Shown: positions 57,158-64,000 of the stretch, piece by piece
Layout: each line of letters starts with the position of its first letter
Position numbering within the stretch: position 1 is the stretch's first letter
Assembly: GCF_004216535.1 (NCBI RefSeq)
Contig: NZ_SGWX01000001.1
Span: 1,240,001 to 1,304,000 of the forward strand
From: Xylanimonas ulmi
GTDB taxonomy: Bacteria; Actinomycetota; Actinomycetes; Actinomycetales; Cellulomonadaceae
Direction: 5' to 3'
Length of the DNA stretch: 64,000 bases
Notes under the pieces: generated by a model
Databases searched by the model: none
What the model saw: only the letters and a program-made list of their open reading frames with translations
Told to the model about the DNA's origin: nothing
Made by a program: the position numbers and the translations under genes

Positions 57158-57775
57158 TCAGCGCTCGGCCAGCGCCGCCAGCAGTCGGGCGACGACAGGC
57201 CGCGTGGCGGCCTCCTCTGCCCACGACGCGGCGAGCAGCCGCTGACTGACGGCCTGCGCCGTGACACCGAGCGTCGTGGCCGCTCGTCGCTGAGACCCCG
57301 TGCGATTGAGCGCGTCGACCGCCTCCCACCCAGCGTCGGTGCGCCGCGCGGCGACGGCGGCGACCAGGCGTAGCAGCGCCTGCACCTCGGCGGCTCGCGC
57401 GGCGTCATCGGCCTCGACCGCGATCCCGCCGGCGCCTGGTTGCCGCTTGGCCCGCTCGACGGCCCGACGGGCGTGCGCGTAGGCGGGCCCCGCCGCCTCC
57501 CGCGACGAGGCGGGCAGTGGCCGGGCGACATCGCCCACCCCAAGGCCCACCGACCAGCCGCGCTCGCGGTCCAGGGCCAACACCAGGTCGACGGCGAGCG
57601 CGGCGCCGTCCGGGGCGGCCGTCAAGAGCCCCTGCACCTCGTCGCCCACCGTCCGGTCGAACGCGAGCGCGAGTCCGTGGCGGCCTTCGCACAGGCCGGT
57701 CAGCACCTCCAGGGCGCGCGGGACGCGGTCGACGTCGTTTGTAGAACCACGCTGGTCGGCGGTCAAGACGATCAC
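57158..57775 (-). CDS. SatD-family protein with C-terminal helix-turn-helix
   Basis: A 205-residue protein. The N-terminal part (MIVLTADQRGSTN, FDRTVGDEVQGLL, WSVGLGVGDVARPLP, GPAYAHARRAVERAK) matches SatD-like proteins, an uncharacterised family resembling nucleotide-cyclase folds. The C-terminus carries a clear HTH (NRTGSQRRAATTLGVTAQAV, then SQRLL) near 160-185. GTG 57775 is 6 nt after TAGCCT, with TTGATG 17 nt further upstream, a textbook leaderless promoter. A 7+8+7 palindrome overlaps the promoter and may be its own operator. Confidence 0.72.
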   Translation of the reverse strand: MIVLTADQRGSTNDVDRVPRALEVLTGLCEGRHGLALAFDRTVGDEVQGLLTAAPDGAALAVDLVLALDRERGWSVGLGVGDVARPLPASSREAAGPAYAHARRAVERAKRQPGAGGIAVEADDAARAAEVQALLRLVAAVAARRTDAGWEAVDALNRTGSQRRAATTLGVTAQAVSQRLLAASWAEEAATRPVVARLLAALAER

Positions 57776-57790
57776 GAGACCAGGCTATTG

Positions 57791-57812
57791 CCTTGATCTC
57801 TAAACATCAAGG
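57791..57812. promoter_or_regulatory. Putative operator of the SatD-like gene
   Basis: CCTTGAT (57791-57797), 8 nt and ATCAAGG (57806-57812) form a perfect dyad. On the reverse strand it covers the -35 (TTGATG, 57810-57805) and much of the 17-bp spacer before the -10 TAGCCT (57787-57782). Binding here would block the promoter. The HTH of the SatD-like protein makes autoregulation plausible. Confidence 0.6.
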
Positions 57813-57820
57813 CTGAACCC

Positions 57821-57845
57821 TTGAGCCTCACGACTCCAGGCTCAA
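57821..57845 (-). terminator. Possible terminator hairpin at the aroQ stop
   Basis: TTGAGCCT and AGGCTCAA (57821-57828 and 57838-57845) pair over a 9-nt loop. The upstream arm lies in the last codons of aroQ and the stop is in the loop. The 8-bp stem is modest and no T-run follows, so read-through to the SatD-like gene is possible. Confidence 0.35.
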
Positions 57846-58280
57846 TCCTTGGGCGATGGCCTCGATCGCGAGCCGGTACGACCGGAACCCGAACCCCGCG
57901 ATCGTCCCGGTCGCGACGCCCGAGACCACCGAGTAGTGGCGGAAGGACTCCCGGGTGTGGGGGTTCGACAGGTGCACCTCGACGAGCAGCAGGCCCGACG
58001 ACGTGACCTGGGCGGCGGCGTCGCGCAGCGCGTAGCTGTAGTGCGTGAACGCGGCCGGGTTGAGCACCACGTGCGCGCGGGTGTCGACCGCCTCGTGCAG
58101 CCAGCCGACGATCTCGGACTCGTCGTCGGTCTGGCGCGCGTCCACCGTGAGGCCGAGCTCGGCCCCCCACCCCGCCGCGGCGGCCACCAGGTCGGCGTGG
58201 GTGTCGGCGCCGTAGATCTCCGGCTCGCGCACGCCGAGCCTGCCGAGGTTGGGTCCGTTGAGCACGAGAACGCGAGTCAC
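57828..58280 (-). CDS. aroQ: 3-dehydroquinate dehydratase, type II
   Basis: A 150-residue dodecamer-forming dehydroquinase of the shikimate pathway. VLVLNGPNLGRLGVREPEIY, carrying the catalytic Tyr and Arg, is followed by RQTDDESEIVGWLHEA, VLNPAAFTHYSYALRDA, VEVHLSNPHTRESFRH and GVATGTIAGFGFRSYRLAIE. GTG 58280 lies 6 nt after TACGCT (leaderless). It is separated from aroB by about 5 kb of unrelated genes, although the two are usually adjacent. Confidence 0.95.
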   Translation of the reverse strand: MTRVLVLNGPNLGRLGVREPEIYGADTHADLVAAAAGWGAELGLTVDARQTDDESEIVGWLHEAVDTRAHVVLNPAAFTHYSYALRDAAAQVTSSGLLLVEVHLSNPHTRESFRHYSVVSGVATGTIAGFGFRSYRLAIEAIAQGLSLES

Positions 58281-58342
58281 CGCGCCAGCGTAGCCGCCGC
58301 GCCGGGCCGCGGGCGCGCACACCGTGCCCTACGGTGAGCCCC

Positions 58343-58528
58343 GTGACCACCGCGCCCGCGGCCACGCGCCGCATCGACATCCTGCTGGTGCCCATGGACA
58401 TGACGGCCGCGCTCATCGGCCACCTCCTCGGCCCCGAGGCCGCCGACGCGGCGACGACGTTCACCGAACTCGAGGTGTGCGCCGATCCCGACTGGGACCC
58501 GTTCGCCGCGCGCCACGGGCTCGTGTGA
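58343..58528 (+). CDS. Small conserved-looking hypothetical protein
   Basis: A 61-residue protein: VTTAPAATRRIDILLVPMDM, then TAALIGHLLGPEAADAATTF and TELEVCADPDWDPFAARHGLV (tail). GTG 58343 has TACGGT 7 nt upstream (leaderless); an alternative GTG lies at 58334. The amphipathic composition and good start support a real gene. It is divergent from aroQ and convergent with the UMF1 transporter. I recognise no family. Confidence 0.5.
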   Translation: MTTAPAATRRIDILLVPMDMTAALIGHLLGPEAADAATTFTELEVCADPDWDPFAARHGLV

Positions 58529-58540
58529 CCGCGCGCGACC

Positions 58541-60217
58541 TCAAAGGACCCGCACGAGCGTGACCGTCACCGCGGCCGCGAGCGCCGCGTAGCCGACCAC
58601 GACCGACGCGCGCGCGATGCCCGCACCCTCCTCGCCGCTGGTGCGCACCGCGGCCAGCGCTCGCTGGCCCGGCACGACGGCGAGCGCCGCGAGCAGCAGC
58701 AGGGCGGCGGTGGCGTAGGCGCCTCCGGGCACGTCGTGCGCTCCGGTGAGCAGCAGCACCAGGCCGCCGACGCCCATGAACAGCGCGATGGTCAGGGCGG
58801 CCACAGCGCTGCGGTTCCAGCCGGTCAGAGGCTCGAGCGCGTGACTGGCGACCTGGCGGGAGTCGATCTTGACCATCAGCAGCAGGCCGAGGCCGAGCGC
58901 GAGCACGATGCCGATGCCGAGCACGCCGTAGCGCGTCGCGCCGAACCAGGCGATGAAGGCGGCCCACAGCGCCGGGGACAGCGGGCTGGCGACGCGGCCC
59001 GTGGTGGCGTACAGCCCGAAGACCTCGCCTTGCATGGCCTCGGGTGTCACCTTGGACAGCAGCGCACGGCTGGAGGCCTGCGCCGGTCCGACGCACGCCG
59101 ACAGCACCAGGCCGCCGATCCAGAACACGATGTCGCCCAGCGGAGCGGCGACGAACACGAACACGGCCATGACCACGAGCAGGGCCAGGGCGAAGATGAT
59201 GACCTTGCGCGCACCGACCCGGTCGTCGAGCCGCCCGACGAAGATGGTCGAGACGCCCGCCACCACGTTGGCCGCGATCCCGAAGATCAGCACTTCGTTG
59301 GTCGAGAACCCGAACCCGGCGGCGGCGAGCACCCCGCCGAAGGCGAAGACGCCGGCCAGTCCGTCGCGGTAGACGGCGCTGGCGAACAGGAACCAGAACG
59401 TGGGGCGGGACTGGCGGTAGAGCGCGATCATGTCGGCGACCAGGTCGACGTACCCGGCCAGGAAGCCGCGGCGCCCGGGCGCGGGTCTGCGGTATTCGGG
59501 CACGTTGACCACAAGCGGGATCGAGAACACGATCGTCCACACCGCGGCGCCCACGGCGATGAGGCGGAAGGGCAGGCCGTTGGAGGTGTCCATGCCGAAC
59601 CAGTCGGCGAACGTCAGCACGACGACGATGACGAGCGCCACGATGCCGCCGAGGTACCCCATGCCCCAGCCCAGGCCCGAGACGCGTCCGACGGTGGCCG
59701 GCGTGGAGACCTGGTGCAGCATGGCGTTGTAGTTGACGCCGGCGATCTCGGAGACGACGGACCCGAGCGCGAGCACGATCGCCCCGTAGGTGAAGTACCG
59801 CGGGTCCTCCTGGACGAACGCCAGGAGGAACTGGATGAGGGCGAGGCCGCCGGTCGCGGCGATGAGCCAGCGCTTGCGTCCGCCCGACGTCTCGGCGCGG
59901 GCGCCCAGGGCGGGCGCCAGGTAGAAGATCAGCAGGCCCGCGATCGCCGTCCACGCCCCGTAGCGGCTGGACAGCTCCGCCAGCCCGCGCACCCGCTCGG
60001 GGGCGTCGGCGGGCAGGTCGGCGATGTGCGGGGCCAGGAAGCTGGTCGAGACCAGGTACAGCGGCGCGAAGACGAAGGTGAGGATGACGGAGTTGAAGGG
60101 CTGCGTCGCCCAGTCCCACAGCGCCCAGGAGCGCACGCGCTTGGCGGGGATGGGGTCCGGCGCGGCGGGCTGCCCCTCGGCCACGGCGGTCGCGGTCGGG
60201 GGCACGAAGTCGCTCAT
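58541..60217 (-). CDS. MFS transporter, UMF1 family
   Basis: A 558-residue membrane protein with at least 12 hydrophobic helices. RSWALWDWATQPFNSVILTF near 25-50 is the UMF1/Atg22-like signature, followed by GAWTAIAGLLIFYLAPALGA and GVNYNAMLHQVSTPATVGRV, with the SGLGWGMGYLGGI loop. GLYATTGRVASPLSPALWA is the C-terminal half signature. The substrate is unknown; yeast Atg22 exports amino acids from the vacuole. ATG 60217 is preferred over one at 60226. It lies alone between aroQ and the FMN oxidase. Confidence 0.82.
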   Translation of the reverse strand: MSDFVPPTATAVAEGQPAAPDPIPAKRVRSWALWDWATQPFNSVILTFVFAPLYLVSTSFLAPHIADLPADAPERVRGLAELSSRYGAWTAIAGLLIFYLAPALGARAETSGGRKRWLIAATGGLALIQFLLAFVQEDPRYFTYGAIVLALGSVVSEIAGVNYNAMLHQVSTPATVGRVSGLGWGMGYLGGIVALVIVVVLTFADWFGMDTSNGLPFRLIAVGAAVWTIVFSIPLVVNVPEYRRPAPGRRGFLAGYVDLVADMIALYRQSRPTFWFLFASAVYRDGLAGVFAFGGVLAAAGFGFSTNEVLIFGIAANVVAGVSTIFVGRLDDRVGARKVIIFALALLVVMAVFVFVAAPLGDIVFWIGGLVLSACVGPAQASSRALLSKVTPEAMQGEVFGLYATTGRVASPLSPALWAAFIAWFGATRYGVLGIGIVLALGLGLLLMVKIDSRQVASHALEPLTGWNRSAVAALTIALFMGVGGLVLLLTGAHDVPGGAYATAALLLLAALAVVPGQRALAAVRTSGEEGAGIARASVVVGYAALAAAVTVTLVRVL

Positions 60218-60307
60218 GTCGAGCATGATGCCCGACTTGGCGGAGCAGTGAAAGCGTTCTCCACGCCGACTCGGACCGCCGCCGGACCGCGAGCGGGTGG
60301 TGACCGG

Positions 60308-61588
60308 TCAGCGGCCGCCCGCGCCGTCGCCCCCGCCCTCCTCGTCCGCGAGGGCGCCCGGGCCGATCTCGGCCACGTCGCGCACTCCCGCCAGCGCCAT
60401 GGTGAGGTCGAGCTCGGCCAGCACGTGCCGCACGACGGCGCGCACCCCCGCCTGCCCGGCCAGCGCCAGTCCGTAGACCCACGGGCGCCCGAGCAGCACC
60501 GCGTCGGCGCCGAGCGCGAGCGCGACGAACACGTCGGCGCCCGTGCGCACGCCCGAGTCGAACAGCACCGGCGCTTCGGGGCGCGTCGCGCGCACTGCGG
60601 CGGCGACCGCGGGCAGCGCGTCGAGCGAGGCGATCGCGTTGTCGATCTGGCGCCCGCCGTGGTTGGACACCACGACGCCGTCGGCGCCGGCGTCGAGCGC
60701 TCGCCGCGCGTCGTCGGGGTGCTGCACCCCCTTGACGAGGATCGGCAGGCGTGTGCGCTCGCGCAGCCAACCCAGGTCGGACCAGGTGAGGTTCGAGCGT
60801 GAGAACACGTCGAGGAACGTCTCGACGTCGGCGCGCCGGGCGCCGTGCCGGCACATGGTCGCCACGGCGCGCAGCGCGGCGAGCGTGGGCCGCCCCGACG
60901 ACGGCGCTGGTGTGCGGGCGTCGGCGAGCCGGCGGAACGCGGGGTCGGAGGTGTACTGCGCGATGCCCTCGCCGCGCGCGAACGGCAGGTAGCCGAGGTC
61001 GAGGTCCCGCGGGCGCCATCCGAGCACGTGGGTGTCGAGGGTCACGACGATCGCCTCGGCGCCCGCAGCCTCGGCGCGCGCGACGAGCGAGGCGGCGACG
61101 TCGTCGTCGCGCGACCAGTAGAGCTGGAACCAGCGCGGGGACGGGCCCAGCGCGGCCGCGGTGGCCTCCAGGGGCGTGGAGGCCTGTGACGAGATGACCA
61201 GCGGGACCCCCAGCTCGCGCGCGGCGCGCGCCACAGGCGGCTCGGCGTGCGCGGGCCCGCCGCGCACTGCGAGCTCGAGCGCGCCGATGGGCGCGAGCAG
61301 CAGCGGCGCGGGCAGCCGCCGCCCCAGCAGCGTCGTGGCGAGCGAGCGCTGGGCGACGTCGACCATCTGCCGCGGCACGATGCGCCGCCGGACGAAGGCC
61401 GCGGCGTTGGCCGCGACCGTGCGCTCAGCCCCCGCGCCGCCGGCGATGTACGCCCAGCCGCGCGCGCTCATGCGGCGGCGGGCCGCGGCCTCGAGCGCCG
61501 CGGGGGCGACCGGGACCACGGGGCGGCGCCCGAACACGCCCGCGCGGTAGATCGCGCTCTGGACCGACCGCCCCACGTCGTGCGTCAC
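60308..61588 (-). CDS. FMN-dependent alpha-hydroxy-acid oxidase/dehydrogenase
   Basis: A 426-residue TIM-barrel flavoprotein of the lactate monooxygenase/lactate oxidase/IDI-2-like family. LLLAPIGALELAV, then VPLVISSQASTPLEATAAAL bind FMN. RDLDLGYLPF precedes PILVKGVQHPDDARRALDAG and the catalytic VVSNHGGRQIDNAIA (His and Arg), with FDSGVRTGADVFVALALGAD. The substrate may be lactate or another 2-hydroxyacid; sequence alone cannot separate oxidase from monooxygenase. The C-terminus is Gly/Asp-rich. Confidence 0.85.
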   Translation of the reverse strand: MTHDVGRSVQSAIYRAGVFGRRPVVPVAPAALEAAARRRMSARGWAYIAGGAGAERTVAANAAAFVRRRIVPRQMVDVAQRSLATTLLGRRLPAPLLLAPIGALELAVRGGPAHAEPPVARAARELGVPLVISSQASTPLEATAAALGPSPRWFQLYWSRDDDVAASLVARAEAAGAEAIVVTLDTHVLGWRPRDLDLGYLPFARGEGIAQYTSDPAFRRLADARTPAPSSGRPTLAALRAVATMCRHGARRADVETFLDVFSRSNLTWSDLGWLRERTRLPILVKGVQHPDDARRALDAGADGVVVSNHGGRQIDNAIASLDALPAVAAAVRATRPEAPVLFDSGVRTGADVFVALALGADAVLLGRPWVYGLALAGQAGVRAVVRHVLAELDLTMALAGVRDVAEIGPGALADEEGGGDGAGGR

Positions 61589-61636
61589 GACGCCGATCGT
61601 GCCACATCGCCGCTGATCAGGGCATAGGCTTCCCGC

Positions 61637-62644
61637 GTGGCTGCGACAACGCTCCCGTCCGCCGGCCTTGACTGGCGCGACGACGATCTGCTGGGCGCGC
61701 CGTTCGAACAGGCGCCGCTCGGCCCTGCGACGCTCGTGCGCCTACGGCCCACGCCCGACGACGTCGCCGCGGCGCGCGGCGTGGTGCTGCACGTGCACGG
61801 CTACAACGACTACTTCTTCCATGCGCACCTGGCGCGCGCGTTCGCGGACGCCGGGTACCTTTTCCACGCGGTCGACCTGCGCGCTGCGGGGCGCTCGCTG
61901 CGGCCCGGGCAGACGCCGCACTACGTCACCGACCTGCGCGAGCAGGGCAGCGACGTCGCGGCCGCCTCCGCGGCGCTGCGCGCCGCCTACCCACTGCCCC
62001 TGGTGGCGCACGCGCACTCGACGGGCGGGCTGACCACGTCGCTGTGGGCGCACGCCCACCGGCACGCGACCGGGACCGCCGCTGGGCCCGACGCCCTCGT
62101 GCTCGACTCGCCGTTCCTCGAACTGCCCGGGTCCGAGTTCGGGCGCGCCGTCGGAACGCGGGTCCTCGACCGCCTCGGGTCGCTGCGGCCCCTGACGGCG
62201 CTGTCGCACGGCCCGTCCTGGTATGCGACGGCGCTGCTGCGCGAGAACGGCGGGCGGTGGGAGTTCGACACGACACTCAAGCGGCCGGACGGCGTCCCCG
62301 CGCGCGCTGGCTGGCTGCGGGCCGTGCGGCGCGCGCAGGCGCGCGTGGCGCGCGGTCTGGCGATCGCCTGCCCGGTGCTGCTGGCGGCCTCGGCCGCCTC
62401 CAGCCGCGACGCGCCCGACAATCCGCTCGTCGACTCGACCGACACGGTGCTCGACGTCGAGCAGATCGTGGCCCGTGCGCCGCGGCTGGGACGCGACGTG
62501 ACCGTGCTGCGGATCGAGGGCGGCGTGCACGACCTCGCCCTCTCGGCCGACGGGCCGCGCCAGGCCTACCTCGACGCCGTGCTGGGGTGGCTGGCGACGG
62601 CGCTGCGGCCCGCGGTGGACCTCACGACGGAGCGGACAGCATGA
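61637..62644 (+). CDS. Alpha/beta hydrolase (serine aminopeptidase S33 type, lysophospholipase-like)
   Basis: A 335-residue hydrolase. The oxyanion strand VVLHVHGYNDYFFHAHLARA is near 48. HAVDLRAAGRSLRPGQ and the nucleophile AHAHSTGG (GxSxG-like HSTGG) are near 120. The catalytic Asp and His are expected in LLAASAASSRD and RIEGGVHDLALS. GTG 61637 lies 6 nt after TAGGCT (leaderless). The phosphodiesterase gene overlaps its stop, which together suggests turnover of phospholipids or their head groups. Confidence 0.78.
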   Translation: MAATTLPSAGLDWRDDDLLGAPFEQAPLGPATLVRLRPTPDDVAAARGVVLHVHGYNDYFFHAHLARAFADAGYLFHAVDLRAAGRSLRPGQTPHYVTDLREQGSDVAAASAALRAAYPLPLVAHAHSTGGLTTSLWAHAHRHATGTAAGPDALVLDSPFLELPGSEFGRAVGTRVLDRLGSLRPLTALSHGPSWYATALLRENGGRWEFDTTLKRPDGVPARAGWLRAVRRAQARVARGLAIACPVLLAASAASSRDAPDNPLVDSTDTVLDVEQIVARAPRLGRDVTVLRIEGGVHDLALSADGPRQAYLDAVLGWLATALRPAVDLTTERTA

Positions 62645-63450
62645 CCCACCCGTACTTCGACACCACGCTGCCCGACGGCCGCCCGGGCGTCGCCGCGCTC
62701 GCCCACCGCGGCTTCGCCCGAGCCGGGGGCGTCGACTCGGGCCTGGAGAACTCGCTCGCCGCGTTCGCCGCCGCCGTCGAGCTGGGGTTCCACTACGTCG
62801 AGACCGACGCGCACGGCACGTCGGACGGGGTCGCGGTCGCGTTGCACGACGCCTCGCTCGACCGCACGACGGACGCGCACGGCTTGGTCGCCGACCTGCC
62901 GTGGTCGCAGGTGCGCGCCGCGCGCATCGGCGGCGTCGAGCCGGTGCCCACGCTTGAGGACGTGCTCGGCACGTGGCCGACGCTGCGCGTCAACGTCGAC
63001 GTCAAGGCCGACTCGGGGATCGAGCCGGTGGCCCGGGCGATCGAGCGCACGGCGTCACACGAGCGGGTGTGCGTCACCTCGTTCTCGGCTGCGCGCCGCC
63101 GCGCCACGCTCGCGCGGCTGTCACACCCCGTGGCCACGAGCGCCGGCACCAGCGAGGTCGCGGGATTCCTAGCGGGCGCACGGCTGCGCGTGCCCGCGAT
63201 CGCGAGGGCCGCGCTGCGCCGGGTCGACGCGCTCCAGGTGCCGGTCCGCGAGGCGGCCGGCCCGGCCCGCCTCACCGTGGTCGACGCGACGACGCTCGCC
63301 GCGGCGCACGCCGCGGGCCGTCAGGTCCACGTGTGGACCGTCAACGACGCCCGGGAGATGGAGCGGCTGCTCGACCTCGGGGTCGACGGCCTCGTCACCG
63401 ACCGCGCCGACCTGCTCCGGCAGGTGCTGGTCAGCCGCAGCCTGTGGTGA
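62641..63450 (+). CDS. Glycerophosphodiester phosphodiesterase
   Basis: A 269-residue GDPD TIM-barrel enzyme that releases glycerol 3-phosphate from deacylated phospholipids. LAHRGFARAGGVDSGLENSL, ELGFHYVETDAHGTSDGV and LHDASLDRTT supply the HR, E-x-D and HD metal and catalytic sets. VNVDVKADSGI and VHVWTVNDAREMERLLDLGV, with a GLVTDRADLL end, complete the family. ATG 62641 overlaps the hydrolase stop (ATGA). No signal peptide, so it acts in the cytoplasm. Confidence 0.9.
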   Translation: MTHPYFDTTLPDGRPGVAALAHRGFARAGGVDSGLENSLAAFAAAVELGFHYVETDAHGTSDGVAVALHDASLDRTTDAHGLVADLPWSQVRAARIGGVEPVPTLEDVLGTWPTLRVNVDVKADSGIEPVARAIERTASHERVCVTSFSAARRRATLARLSHPVATSAGTSEVAGFLAGARLRVPAIARAALRRVDALQVPVREAAGPARLTVVDATTLAAAHAAGRQVHVWTVNDAREMERLLDLGVDGLVTDRADLLRQVLVSRSLW

Positions 63451-63468
63451 GCCAGCCCGCTCCGGCCG

Positions 63469-64000
<532 letters not shown>

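Overview
The window is about 72% GC, densely coded and clearly actinobacterial. Markers include RbpA (1-115), a mihF-type integration host factor (44007-44318), the GarA/FtsR/ResR-McdR cluster (19035-21644), the DUF881-Sbp-DUF881 genes (21796-24079) and an FMN riboswitch-led rib operon. Gene order and the dispersed GGTTGAGCCTGTCGAAACC-type repeat fit Micrococcales, perhaps the Cellulomonas/Promicromonospora group; the species cannot be fixed from sequence alone. Almost all of it is chromosomal housekeeping. The accessory part is about 8.4-18.3 kb.

Layout. 0-8.3 kb: partial rbpA behind a SigR/SigH-like promoter, a flavin monooxygenase/FMN reductase pair, alanine dehydrogenase, AlkD, an orphan ORF, argG with a likely ArgR operator, a hydrolase, and an AraC regulator plus VOC protein. 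8.4-16.3 kb (accessory): a short UvrA paralog, hipBA with three evenly spaced operators, a tandem Nudix protein, a TacA-TacT toxin-antitoxin pair with its own palindrome, a decayed gap of about 1 kb and a tyrosine recombinase. 16.4-18.3 kb: cardiolipin synthase-like protein and a lipoprotein. 18.4-24.7 kb: MBL hydrolase, then resR, bfn, ftsR, garA, DUF881, sbp, DUF881 and pgsA. 25-27 kb: DEAD-box helicase with a long 5' UTR.

27.1-32.8 kb is rpe-rib-his territory: PH protein, hisG, hisE, ribH, ribBA, ribE and ribD under an FMN riboswitch. 33-44.3 kb runs rpe, rsmB, fmt, VanY-type peptidase, HAD, helicase-dead priA, metK, coaBC, rpoZ, gmk and mihF. 44.5-54.5 kb is DUF899 followed by the complete pyrimidine operon pyrR-pyrB-pyrC-(Rv1382-like)-carA-carB-pyrF, with an apparent PyrR-binding hairpin over the pyrR start. 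54.6-64 kb has nusB, efp, a membrane protein, an LprG-like lipoprotein, a SatD-like protein with an operator, aroQ, a UMF1 transporter, an FMN alpha-hydroxy-acid oxidase, a hydrolase, a phosphodiesterase and partial aroB.

Two themes recur. First, at least fifteen genes have a TANNNT-type -10 hexamer 6-8 nt before an ATG or GTG, the signature of leaderless transcripts; this fixes several starts. Second, operon partners are usually joined by 1-, 4- or 8-bp stop/start overlaps. The most unusual observations are the dispersed repeat expanded in frame inside the ribBA inter-domain linker (with a relic in the pyrR tail), the 28-bp-phased triple operator of hipBA, the PyrR hairpin, and an 88-bp near-perfect palindrome between nusB and pyrR. 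I found no tRNA, rRNA, CRISPR array or intact insertion sequence.
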